Below, piece after piece: positions 26,256 to 34,376 of a DNA stretch of 41,037 bases (position 1 is its first letter; every line of letters begins with the position of its first letter). The stretch lies in contig JANXSE010000076.1 of assembly GCA_025356695.1 (NCBI GenBank), positions 1 through 41,037 on the forward strand, given 5' to 3'. The DNA comes from Betaproteobacteria bacterium. GTDB taxonomy: Bacteria; Pseudomonadota; Gammaproteobacteria; Burkholderiales; SG8-41. Below the pieces are notes generated by a model. That model was not told where the DNA came from. It ran no database searches and worked only from the letters and a program-made list of their open reading frames with translations. The position numbers and the translations under genes were made by a program.

Positions 26256-27413
26256 ATGGCAACGCACGGTAGCTGGATCGATCACTTTCCTGAAGATTTC
26301 ACGCGCTCGAACGCGATGCTCGTCACCAAGGGCATGGCCCCGTACGGCGCCGTCGCGCTCGACGAGATCGATCGTATCGGCGAGAAGTTGAAACTTCGCC
26401 CGAATGACAAGGAAGCCTGGTGGCAGGAATGGTCGGCGATGGCCGAAAAGATCGAGCGCCAAGCCGATCTGGCGGCAAGCGAGGGGCGCAATTTCACCGC
26501 GGGCAACTATTACATTCGCGCCGGCAATTACTACTTCACAGCCGACCGGACGGTGCCGCCGAGCGACCTCAAGTTCGATCTTTATCGCAAGGCGCTGCGC
26601 TGTTTCCATGCAGGCTTCGGGCGGCGCTATCCGAAAATGGAGTGCGTCGATGTGCCGTATGAAGGCTCTGCATTGGCCGCCTACTTTCTGCCCGCCGAAA
26701 CGGGTAACGGCCGCCTGCCGACGATGGTGATCTTCGATGGCCTCGACAACTGCAAGGAAATGAGCGTGCTCTTTGCGGGCCTCGAATTCACCAAGCGCGG
26801 TTACAACGTGCTGGCGATTGACGGGCCGGGGCAGGGCGAGTCGTTGCGCTTGCGCAAAATCCACAGCCGCTACGATTACGATATCGCGGGCACCGCCGCT
26901 TACAACTATATTGCTTCGCGCGCGGAGGTCGATCCGAAACGCGTCGGCGTCATGGCCTACAGCTTCGGCGGTTACTACGCGCCGCGCATCGCAGCCTTCG
27001 AACACCGTTATGCTGCCTGCGTGGTGCTCGGTGCGCTGGCCTGGGACGTGCACGCCAAGCAACTCGAACGCAAACGCCTGATCGAATCGGACCCGAAAAA
27101 AACTTCGCAGTCGCCATTCCAGTTGCCGTGGGTATTGGGCCTTAATAACATGGAAGAGGCGGTTGAGGCGGTCAAAAAATTTACGCTCAAGGACTGCGCC
27201 AAACAGATTCAATGCCCGTTTCTGGTGACGCACGGCGCCAAAGACCGTCTTGCCTCCGTCGACGATGCGCAGAAGCTCTACGATGCAGTCGGGTCAAAAG
27301 TCAAAAACATCAAGATATTCGAGGTTGACGAAGGCGGCGCGGAGCATTGTCACGTGGATAATCGCCAGGTCGGTATCGATTACGTCGGCGACTGGCTGGC
27401 CATGCATTTGTAG
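26256..27413 (+). CDS. Alpha/beta hydrolase (DHPON hydrolase / FrsA-like)
   Basis: A 385-residue hydrolase with a helical N-terminal domain (about 1-125) before the alpha/beta core. The triad is visible: Ser236 (AYSFGGYY), Asp330 (HGAKDRL) and His364 or His366 (GGAEHCHVD). This layout resembles 2,6-dihydroxypseudooxynicotine hydrolase, a C-C bond hydrolase of nicotine breakdown, and FrsA-like esterases. The start ATG 26256 follows AAGGGAG. It is probably co-transcribed with the Bug receptor upstream and convergent with the TetR gene. The substrate is unknown; a beta-diketone or ester is plausible. Confidence 0.85.
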   Translation: MATHGSWIDHFPEDFTRSNAMLVTKGMAPYGAVALDEIDRIGEKLKLRPNDKEAWWQEWSAMAEKIERQADLAASEGRNFTAGNYYIRAGNYYFTADRTVPPSDLKFDLYRKALRCFHAGFGRRYPKMECVDVPYEGSALAAYFLPAETGNGRLPTMVIFDGLDNCKEMSVLFAGLEFTKRGYNVLAIDGPGQGESLRLRKIHSRYDYDIAGTAAYNYIASRAEVDPKRVGVMAYSFGGYYAPRIAAFEHRYAACVVLGALAWDVHAKQLERKRLIESDPKKTSQSPFQLPWVLGLNNMEEAVEAVKKFTLKDCAKQIQCPFLVTHGAKDRLASVDDAQKLYDAVGSKVKNIKIFEVDEGGAEHCHVDNRQVGIDYVGDWLAMHL

Positions 27414-27500
27414 GTTGGTGGCTTTGATATTTTCCGAGGCCATGCTTGCGAGATGGGAGGGGCTTGGCGGGCGTTTGATCAATCCATTCTGAAGTGACCT

Positions 27501-28115
27501 TCAACGTTTCGCATTTTGTTTGACGGTCAACAAGCGGTCGCCGACACAACGCAAAAACTCATACCACTTGCGCTGAAATTTCGGATCGGTCGGCGCATGG
27601 CCGGTGACCAAGCGGGTCATTTGTCCGAATGCGACGGGATAGGTTGCCAGTGCAAGTATCGCCAGTTGAATCATCGTATGGTCGAGTTCCGCCGGCAGCT
27701 CGCCGGCTTTCTGCATGTGGTGCAGGGCTTCGCCGAAACTGGCGGTGCGGCGTTTTCTGGCGCTGTGCCCGGGCAGCGCGGCGCGGCGTCCGCTGGCGGC
27801 CTCCCAGGTCAGGAAGCGAATGTAATCGACGTAGCCGGCGCGGTTCTTGAAGCGCTCGGCAAACAGGTCGGCGGGTGCGCGCGACGGTGTCGATTGCTGT
27901 TGCGCCTCGAGCATGGGGCGGAATTTGAGGTCCAGCACCTGCTCGAAGAGTTTTTCCTTGGTGCCGAAGTGGTGCGTGGCGAGCTGCTTGCTGACCTTGG
28001 CGCGCCGGGAGATACCGAGCATGGTGGTGCCGTCGAATCCCTTGCGCGAAAATTCATGCGCTGCGGCGTCGAGTATGCGCTGCCTGGTGCGTTTCGCGTC
28101 CCTGATATCGCCCAC
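27501..28115 (-). CDS. TetR-family transcriptional regulator
   Basis: A 204-residue TetR protein. The N-terminal helix-turn-helix (about 8-55, RQRILDAAAHEFSRKGF ... ISRRAKVSKQLATHHFG) is standard; the C-terminal ligand domain (about 70-200) is of the type with KRRTASFGEALH. The GTG at 28115 is the only sensible start: the open frame upstream runs into the divergent lyase gene. It points away from the nine-gene operon beginning at 28255. A perfect 8-bp inverted repeat overlaps that operon's -35, which makes this protein the likely repressor; the ligand is probably the operon's substrate or an intermediate. Confidence 0.92.
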   Translation of the reverse strand: MGDIRDAKRTRQRILDAAAHEFSRKGFDGTTMLGISRRAKVSKQLATHHFGTKEKLFEQVLDLKFRPMLEAQQQSTPSRAPADLFAERFKNRAGYVDYIRFLTWEAASGRRAALPGHSARKRRTASFGEALHHMQKAGELPAELDHTMIQLAILALATYPVAFGQMTRLVTGHAPTDPKFQRKWYEFLRCVGDRLLTVKQNAKR

Positions 28116-28185
28116 AGTCCGGCCCCGTGATTTTTGCTGATTATACCGGCGGTGCGCGCCGGCTGAAGCGGCAGCGAACGCGGCT

Positions 28186-28211
28186 TTTAACTTGACTCGG
28201 GTAAAGTTAAA
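28186..28211. promoter_or_regulatory. Putative TetR operator
   Basis: TTTAACTT (28186-28193) and AAGTTAAA (28204-28211), perfect 8-bp arms with a 10-base spacer. The left arm overlaps the -35 box of the operon promoter and the whole element lies in the TetR-lyase divergent gap, the classic arrangement for a local repressor. Confidence 0.7.
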
Positions 28212-28220
28212 TCCTACCAT
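28192..28220 (+). promoter_or_regulatory. Promoter of the nine-gene catabolic operon
   Basis: TTGACT (28192-28197), a 17-base spacer and TACCAT (28215-28220). The start would be near 28227, 28 bases before the TTG start codon at 28255. Binding at the overlapping inverted repeat would block polymerase. Confidence 0.6.
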
Positions 28221-28254
28221 GCACGACAAAATATGTCCGCTGTGGAGGTGAGTT

Positions 28255-29145
28255 TTGCGCCAGTCCGCCCGTCTGCGAGCCATGCTCGCCGAACCGAAAT
28301 CCATCCTCTCGATCGGCGTATTCGACTGCTTTTCCGCGAAAATCGCCGAACACGCGGGATTCCAGCTGGTGTCCATCAGCGGCAACACGCTGACCGCAAG
28401 CCTGGTCGGGCTGCCCGACCTCGGCCTCATCACCATGACCGAAGTCGCCCACCAGGCGCACAACATCGCCGACTCCGTTGAAATACCCGTGCTCGCCGAC
28501 GGCGACACCGGCTATGGCAATGCGCTGAACGCCATGCGCGCGGTGCGCGAGTTTGAAGCCGCGGGCGTTGCCGGCATGTCGATCGAGGACCAGGTCTTTC
28601 CGAAACGTTCGAGCTCGATTGCCGCGGCGCGCGTGATTCCGGTGGCGGAGATGGTCACCAAAATCAAGGCCGCCTGCGAGGCGCGGCGGACGGAAGATTT
28701 CATCATCATCGGCCGCACCGACGCGATGTCGGGTGAGGGCATAGCCGGTGCGATCGAGCGCGCGAATCGATATAGCGAAGCGGGGGCGGACGTCATTTTC
28801 GTCAATTCGCTGAAGACCGAAGAGGACATGCGCAAACTCACGCAGGCAGTGCCGAAACCCGTCAAGATCAACGTCTCGGAAGGCACGCCGGCGTCGCGTT
28901 TCACCAGCGACCAGTTGTTCGATTTCGGTTTCAGAATCGTCAGTTATTCCGGCTTCATGCAGCGCGCCGCCGGCAAGGCGATGTTGTCGGCGCTGGAAAT
29001 CTTCCGCCGCGAAGGCACCACTGAAGGCGCGATGAAGGACATCCTGATGAGCAAGGCGGAGCGTTATGCGGTGCTCAATCTGGCGAAGTACAGCGAGCTG
29101 GAGACGAGGCTCTTCGGCAGCGGCGACGTCGGTGGAAAATCGTGA
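28255..29145 (+). CDS. Isocitrate lyase / PEP mutase superfamily lyase
   Basis: A 296-residue TIM-barrel enzyme starting at a TTG supported by GGAGGTGA at 28244-28251; an ATG at 28282 is the alternative. Metal-site residues Asp82, Asp84 (LADGDTGYGN) and Glu111-Asp112 are kept. The lyase loop K[KR]CGH reads Lys117-Arg118-Ser119-Ser120-Ser121: both the catalytic Cys and the His are serines, so it is not a true isocitrate or 2-methylisocitrate lyase. Members with altered loops include oxaloacetate decarboxylase- and PEP-mutase-like enzymes. First gene of the operon; the aconitase-like gene begins 34 bases later. It probably cleaves or decarboxylates a malate-like product of the hydratases. Confidence 0.88.
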   Translation: MRQSARLRAMLAEPKSILSIGVFDCFSAKIAEHAGFQLVSISGNTLTASLVGLPDLGLITMTEVAHQAHNIADSVEIPVLADGDTGYGNALNAMRAVREFEAAGVAGMSIEDQVFPKRSSSIAAARVIPVAEMVTKIKAACEARRTEDFIIIGRTDAMSGEGIAGAIERANRYSEAGADVIFVNSLKTEEDMRKLTQAVPKPVKINVSEGTPASRFTSDQLFDFGFRIVSYSGFMQRAAGKAMLSALEIFRREGTTEGAMKDILMSKAERYAVLNLAKYSELETRLFGSGDVGGKS

Positions 29146-29178
29146 ACGGCGGTTGCCGATTCCGCTGAGAGAACCCGC

Positions 29179-30450
29179 ATGGGCATGACCGCCACAGAAA
29201 AAATACTGGCGCGCGCCAGCGGCCTCGCCGCGGTGCGCGCCGGGGAAACGGTCTACCCGGACCCCGACCTCGTCATCGTTGACGACGGTTACATCGAATA
29301 CAGCAAGAAGATGCTCGACGAGCGGCGCATCTACAAACTGTTCGATCCCAAACGCATCACCTTCGTCACCGACCACGCCGTCGTTTACACCACGCCGCAA
29401 CTGGTGGCGCGCGGCGCGGCGATCCGCAGGGCGGTGCGGGAGTGGGGCGTCGGAAATTTTTACGACGTCGGCGCGGGCGGCAATGCGCACATCCTGTCGC
29501 TCGAATCAGGCATGGTCTCGCCGGGATCGTTTCTATTTGCCAACGACAGTCATACTTCCAACAACGGTGCGATCGGCGCGGTAGGCATGCGCACCGGCAC
29601 CGAGATTGTGACCGTGCTGGCGACGGGCACCTTGTGGACCGAAGTGCCGTATTCAATCCGCGTGACTTTGTCGGGGCGCTTGCAGGCGGGCGTCTATGCG
29701 CGCGATCTGGGTTACCGCATGGCGCGCGACTTCACCAACGGCAGCTACGGCGCGGAATGGGATTACCGCGTGCTGGAGTTCACTGGCGATGCGCTCGATC
29801 ATCTGTCTTTGGCGCAGCGCGTGGCGATTTGCAACACGGTCACCGAGATCGGTGTGACCAATGTGTTTTTTCCGCCCAACGCAGCGATCCTCGACTATGC
29901 GAAAGCGCGCGCGCAGCGCCCCTTCACGCCGGTCTACAGCGATGCGGATGCGTCGTACGAAGCCGAAATCAACATCGATCTGAACCAACTCGGGCCGCAG
30001 GTGGTGTTGCCGGGCGCGCCCGATCGCGCGACCGATATCGACGACGCAGTCGGACGCAAGATCGATCACGCCTTTATCGGCTCGTGCGGCTCGGGCATGT
30101 ATGAAGACCTGCAGGTGACGGCGAAGATGCTGGAAGGCAAAAAGGTCGCAGCTGGCACGCGGCTTTTCATCGTGCCCGGCACGGTGGCGTCGGCGCAGCG
30201 CATCGTTGCTGAAGGCCTGATGAAAATCTTCCAGGATGCCGGTGCAATTGTCTTGCCGGCGGGTTGCGGCCCCTGCACCAAGGGCAATATGGCGCCGCTG
30301 GCCTCCGGCGAAGTGTCGATCTGCACTGCGGTGACCAATGTGTCGGGCCGCATGGGCGCGAAGGATGCGGAGATTTATCTCGCCAGTCCAGCGACGGTGG
30401 CTTGCTCGGCCGTGCAAGGCAGGATCAGCGATCCGCGCGTGCACTCGTGA
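29179..30450 (+). CDS. Aconitase-family (LeuC-like) hydro-lyase large subunit, copy 1
   Basis: A 423-residue [4Fe-4S] dehydratase of the aconitase/3-isopropylmalate dehydratase family. Cluster ligands are Cys303 (IGSCGSGMYEDL), Cys363 and Cys366 (GCGPCTKG); the NDSHTSNNGAIGAV block is the family's histidine-containing loop. The fourth iron is expected to bind substrate. It is shorter than aconitase because the small domain is a separate subunit, but no small subunit follows directly; the only one is at 32806. By my count copy 2 (31508) has 108 identical residues in the first 140. Substrate not inferable; 2,3-dimethylmalate-type hydroxy acids are one known class. Confidence 0.9.
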   Translation: MGMTATEKILARASGLAAVRAGETVYPDPDLVIVDDGYIEYSKKMLDERRIYKLFDPKRITFVTDHAVVYTTPQLVARGAAIRRAVREWGVGNFYDVGAGGNAHILSLESGMVSPGSFLFANDSHTSNNGAIGAVGMRTGTEIVTVLATGTLWTEVPYSIRVTLSGRLQAGVYARDLGYRMARDFTNGSYGAEWDYRVLEFTGDALDHLSLAQRVAICNTVTEIGVTNVFFPPNAAILDYAKARAQRPFTPVYSDADASYEAEINIDLNQLGPQVVLPGAPDRATDIDDAVGRKIDHAFIGSCGSGMYEDLQVTAKMLEGKKVAAGTRLFIVPGTVASAQRIVAEGLMKIFQDAGAIVLPAGCGPCTKGNMAPLASGEVSICTAVTNVSGRMGAKDAEIYLASPATVACSAVQGRISDPRVHS

Positions 30451-31451
30451 TTGCCCTCAAACCAATGTTGCGGTTTCAATGCGCGCTGCTGGCGCTTATA
30501 TTTTCATTGGCTTTCGCGCAGGCGCCGAAGGCCGCAACGCCAGCAGCGACGGATTATCCGCACAAGCCGGTGCGCATCCTCGTCGGCGTGCCGCCGGGCA
30601 GCGGCGCCGACACGGTGACCCGCGCGGTAGCGATGCGCGTGACCGAGCAGTGGGGGCGCAGCATCATTGTCGATAACCGGCCGGGTGCGGGCGGTGCGAT
30701 TGCAATGGAAACGGTCGCGCGCGCAAGCGCCGACGGCTACACCATCTTGAGCGCCAGCGTCGGGCTGGTCGCCACCGCTACCGCGTTGCGCAAAGTGTCG
30801 TTCGACACCAACGCGGCCTTCGATCCGGTGTTGCGCATGACTTCGCAGCCCTACATCGTCGTCGTCAATCCGGCAGTGTCGATCAATTCAATGCAGGAAC
30901 TGATGGCCTACGCGAAGGCCAATCCCGGCGCGCTGAATTACGCCTCGTCGGGTACCGGCTCGGCCTCGCATCTCGGCACCGAGTTGTTCAAATCGATGTC
31001 CGGACTTAATCTGGTGCATGTGCCGTATCGCGGGCTCGCGCAGGCGATCAATGAAGTGGCGGCGGGGCAGGTGCAGGTGTTGTTCAGCACGGTGGTCAGT
31101 GCCGCCACCTATCTGCGCATGAACCGTGTGAAGCCGATTGCCGTCACCACGCTGCGGCGGCTGCCGGCTTTTCCCAATCTGCCGACGGTGGCGGAGTCGG
31201 GGCTGCCCGGTTACGAACTCAATTCGTCCTACGGGCTTTACGTGCCGGCGGGCACGCCCGCCGCGATTGTTGCCGCGATCAACCGCGAAGCCGGGCTCGC
31301 TCTGCGCGCGCCGGATGTGCGCGCCAAACTCGCCGCCGACGGCGCCGAAGTGGCGGAGAGCAATTCACCGGCAGAATTTCGCAAGAGTTTCGGTGCCGAG
31401 TTTGAACGCTGGGGCCGGTTGCTGAAAAACACCGCGATCAAGGTTGATTGA
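30447..31451 (+). CDS. Bug/TctC-type periplasmic solute receptor (3 of 5)
   Basis: A 334-residue exported receptor. The signal peptide (MLRFQCALLALIFSLAFAQ) precedes DYPHKPVRILV. The Bug signature is PPGSGADTVTR, unusual because the normal PGG is PGS; the loop block ASSGTGSASHLG and HVPYRGLAQ are present. I chose the GTG at 30447 because it overlaps the preceding stop by four bases (GTGA); ATG 30465 is the alternative and leaves an intact signal peptide. It is embedded between two aconitase-like large subunit genes. Confidence 0.9.
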   Translation: MIALKPMLRFQCALLALIFSLAFAQAPKAATPAATDYPHKPVRILVGVPPGSGADTVTRAVAMRVTEQWGRSIIVDNRPGAGGAIAMETVARASADGYTILSASVGLVATATALRKVSFDTNAAFDPVLRMTSQPYIVVVNPAVSINSMQELMAYAKANPGALNYASSGTGSASHLGTELFKSMSGLNLVHVPYRGLAQAINEVAAGQVQVLFSTVVSAATYLRMNRVKPIAVTTLRRLPAFPNLPTVAESGLPGYELNSSYGLYVPAGTPAAIVAAINREAGLALRAPDVRAKLAADGAEVAESNSPAEFRKSFGAEFERWGRLLKNTAIKVD

Positions 31452-31507
31452 ATGGGCATGACGGCAGGTAATGCGTATCGGGCAGCTTTGTTAATGGAGA
31501 AACGACA

Positions 31508-32791
31508 ATGGGCATGACAGCGACGGAAAAAGTCCTCGCGCGCGCGAGCGGCATGGCGGCGGTGCGCGCCGGCGAGACGATCTATCCCGATCCGGAACTC
31601 GTGATTGTGCACGACGGCTATATCGCGTCGTGCAAGACGCAGCTTGACGAACGCCGCATCCACAAGCTGTTTGATCCCAAGCGCGTGATGTTCGTCACCG
31701 ACCATGCGGTCGTCTACACCAACGCACAGTTCGTCGAGCGCGGCGCGGCGATCCGTCGCGCGGTGCGCGACTGGGGTGTCGAGAATTTCTTCGACGTCGG
31801 CCAGGGCGGCCACGGACATATTTTTCCGATGGAAATGGGCTATGTTTCGCCCGGCACTTTTCTGTTTGCCAACGACAGCCATTGCTCGAACAACGGCGCC
31901 ATCGGTGCGGTGGCGACACGCACCGGCACCGAGATCGTCACGGTGCTGGCGACCGGCACGTTGTGGATCGAAGTGCCGTTCACGATCCGCATCACGCTGA
32001 CCGGGCGTCTGCGGGACGGCGTGTTCGGCCGCGATCTCGGTTACCGCCTGGCGCGCGATTTCACCAACGGCACGTACGGCGTGGAATGGGATTACCGTGT
32101 GCTTGAATTCGCCGGTGAGGCGCTCGACCATCTCACGCTGGCGCAGCGTGTGGCGATCTGCAACACCGTCACTGAAATCGGCGTCGCCAATGTGTTCTTC
32201 CCGCCGAACGAGGCGATCATCGCTTATGCGAAGGAACGCGCGCGGCAGCCGTTCACGCCGGTCTACAGCGATGCCGATGCGTCGTATGAAGCGGAAATCA
32301 GAATTGATCTCGACAAACTCGGGCCGCAAGTCGTGTTGCCGGGCGCGCCGGACCGCGCCACCGAACTCGGCGAGGCAGTCGGGCGCAAGGTCGATCACGC
32401 CTTCATCGGTTCGTGCGGGTCGGGCATGTATGACGATCTGGTGGTGACGGCGAAGATTCTGCAGGGCCGCAAGGTCGCGCCGGGCACGCGGCTTTTCATC
32501 GTGCCGGGCACGGTGGCCTCGGCAAAACGCATCGTCGATGAAGGCCTGATGAAAATTTTTCAGGACGCCGGCGCGATCGTGCTGCCGTCGGGCTGCGGGC
32601 CGTGCACCAAGGGCACGATGGCGCCGCTCGCCTCGGGCGAAGTGTCGATCTGCACTGCGGCGACCAACTCGGCGGGGCGCATGGGCGCGAAGGACGCGGA
32701 GATTTACCTTGCCAGTCCGGCGACGGTGGCGTGTTCTGCGGTCAACGGCAAGATCAGCGATCCGCGCGCGTTTGGCGTCAACCTGAATTAA
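31508..32791 (+). CDS. Aconitase-family (LeuC-like) hydro-lyase large subunit, copy 2
   Basis: A 427-residue paralogue of the protein at 29179. All three cluster cysteines are kept (Cys303, Cys363, Cys366). Differences cluster in residues 41-46 and 101-110, and the loop reads NDSHCSNNG instead of NDSHTSNNG, placing a cysteine next to the active-site histidine. The small subunit follows 14 bases later, so this copy is the more obvious catalytic partner. The 57 bases before it carry an echo of its own start (31452-31466, ATGGGCATGACGGCA), evidence of local duplication. GGAG lies eight bases before the ATG. Confidence 0.9.
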   Translation: MGMTATEKVLARASGMAAVRAGETIYPDPELVIVHDGYIASCKTQLDERRIHKLFDPKRVMFVTDHAVVYTNAQFVERGAAIRRAVRDWGVENFFDVGQGGHGHIFPMEMGYVSPGTFLFANDSHCSNNGAIGAVATRTGTEIVTVLATGTLWIEVPFTIRITLTGRLRDGVFGRDLGYRLARDFTNGTYGVEWDYRVLEFAGEALDHLTLAQRVAICNTVTEIGVANVFFPPNEAIIAYAKERARQPFTPVYSDADASYEAEIRIDLDKLGPQVVLPGAPDRATELGEAVGRKVDHAFIGSCGSGMYDDLVVTAKILQGRKVAPGTRLFIVPGTVASAKRIVDEGLMKIFQDAGAIVLPSGCGPCTKGTMAPLASGEVSICTAATNSAGRMGAKDAEIYLASPATVACSAVNGKISDPRAFGVNLN

Positions 32792-32805
32792 TCGGAGAGA
32801 GCATC

Positions 32806-33354
32806 ATGGCAAACATCAATCCCGTTCTGCGCGGCCGCTGCCATAAATTCGGCCACGATATGTACACCGACGTGCAGGTCATGCCCTACAAGTACGGCGC
32901 ACTCTATCCGTTCGACACCGAAAAACTCACGCCGCATCTGTTCGAGGAAGTGGTCCTCGAGTTTCACAAAAAGACACAGCCCGGTGATTTCGTCATTGCC
33001 GGTCGCAATTTTGCGCAGGGCAAATCGCATATCCAGGGCTTTCTCGTCATGGCGGCGCTGAAGCTGAATCTGTTATGCGAGTCGATGCCTTACAAGAGTT
33101 ACCGCGCGGTGATCAGCCGCGGCATCGTAGTGCACCGGCGTTGCGAAGGCATTGGCGAACTGGTCAACGACGGCGATATCATCGAAATGGATTATGCGAC
33201 CGGCCGTTTTCTTAACGTCACCACCGGCGCCACCGCGCAATACGCGCCGGTGCAAAAAGACCTGCTGGAGACCATGCTGCTCGGTGGCACTGGACCCATG
33301 CTCGAACGCTGGCGCGACGCCAACCTCAAAGAGCCGGCGCAGAGCGGTGCGTAA
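32806..33354 (+). CDS. Aconitase-family (LeuD-like) hydro-lyase small subunit
   Basis: A 182-residue swivel-domain subunit: GRCHKFGHDMYTDVQVMP at 10-27 is the usual entry, and GRNFAQGKSHIQG at 66-78 corresponds to GxNFGxGSSREHA. Ser74 is kept, but the Arg that normally binds a substrate carboxylate is His75 and Ser73 is Lys. This predicts a different substrate from isopropylmalate or citrate. The start ATG 32806 follows CGGAGAG. It completes the heterodimer with the large subunit at 31508, and possibly also with that at 29179. The Bug gene begins four bases after its stop. Confidence 0.88.
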   Translation: MANINPVLRGRCHKFGHDMYTDVQVMPYKYGALYPFDTEKLTPHLFEEVVLEFHKKTQPGDFVIAGRNFAQGKSHIQGFLVMAALKLNLLCESMPYKSYRAVISRGIVVHRRCEGIGELVNDGDIIEMDYATGRFLNVTTGATAQYAPVQKDLLETMLLGGTGPMLERWRDANLKEPAQSGA

Positions 33355-33358
33355 TCTC

Positions 33359-34339
33359 ATGGTGCGCGGGCGTTGCGGTTTGCAAGCCGCCATCGCCGCT
33401 GTATTTGTCAGCGGTGTTGCGCTGCTTGCTGGCCATTGCGCGGCGCAGGCGTACCCGGTCAAGCCCGTGAAGATCGTGCTGAGTTCGCCCGGCGGCGGCA
33501 CCGATGTCATCGCGCGCCTGTTCGCGGACCAGTTCACGCGTGCCTTTGGCCCGCAATTCATTGTCGAAAGCCGGCAGCCGAATGTCGCGGCGACCAACTA
33601 CGTCGCGAAATCGAAACCCGACGGCTACACGCTGCTGGTGGCGACGGCGAGTTACATCGTCAACACGCTGCTGCACCAGAATCCGCCGTACAACGCGCTG
33701 AAGGATTTCTCCACGATATCGCTGCTCGGCACCACGCCGATCATTGTCGCGATTCATCCTTCGCTGCCGGTGCGCAACTTGCGCGAAGTGATCGAACTGG
33801 CGCGCAAGAACCCCGACAGTCTCAGTTACGGCTCCGGCGGCATCGGTAGCCCCTTGCATCTGGCCGGTGAACTGTTCAACCAGACGGCCGGGATCAAGAT
33901 CCTGCACGTGCCGTTCAAAGGCACAGCGAATGCCGCGGTCGATTTGCAGGCCGGACGCGTGCAGCTGATGTTTCCGAGTTCGATCAGCGTGCTGCCGCAG
34001 GTGCAGGCGGGCCGGCTGCGCGTGCTGGCGGTAATGAGCGCCAAACGCGTCGCGGAACTGCCGCAGGTGCCGACTACGGCCGAAGCCGGTTTGCCGCAGC
34101 TGGTGGTCAACATCTGGTACGGCATGATGGCGCCGCAGGCCACACCCGTGGCAATCGTCGATCAGTTGCATCGCGAAGTCGTCAACGGTCTCGCGCGCGC
34201 CGACATCCGCGAACGCATGGTGAGCACCGGCGTGGTGCCGGTCGGCAGCAGCCCGGCGGAATTTGCCGCGTTTGCCGCAGCCGAGCGTGCGCGCTGGGAT
34301 TCTGTGATCAAGGCGGCGAAGATCGAGATCGCCCCCTAG
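33359..34339 (+). CDS. Bug/TctC-type periplasmic solute receptor (4 of 5)
   Basis: A 326-residue exported receptor. Signal peptide about 1-26 (MVRGRCGLQAAIAAV, cleaved near CAAQAYPVKP). The Bug signature is SPGGGTDVIAR, and GSGGIGSPLHLA and HVPFKGTANAA form the ligand loops. Starts at ATG 33359, four bases after the small-subunit stop; GTG 33347 would overlap it. Third receptor to be placed directly after an enzyme gene in this window. HyuB follows 37 bases later. Confidence 0.92.
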   Translation: MVRGRCGLQAAIAAVFVSGVALLAGHCAAQAYPVKPVKIVLSSPGGGTDVIARLFADQFTRAFGPQFIVESRQPNVAATNYVAKSKPDGYTLLVATASYIVNTLLHQNPPYNALKDFSTISLLGTTPIIVAIHPSLPVRNLREVIELARKNPDSLSYGSGGIGSPLHLAGELFNQTAGIKILHVPFKGTANAAVDLQAGRVQLMFPSSISVLPQVQAGRLRVLAVMSAKRVAELPQVPTTAEAGLPQLVVNIWYGMMAPQATPVAIVDQLHREVVNGLARADIRERMVSTGVVPVGSSPAEFAAFAAAERARWDSVIKAAKIEIAP

Positions 34340-34376
34340 TAACGAATTTTTTAAGAAAATAAAGAACGGAGATTTG

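Noticed and set aside
31238..32398. Minus-strand frames opposite the aconitase-like genes (also 28207-29490)
   Set aside because: Both mirror the conserved enzymes; similarity between them merely follows the gene duplication.
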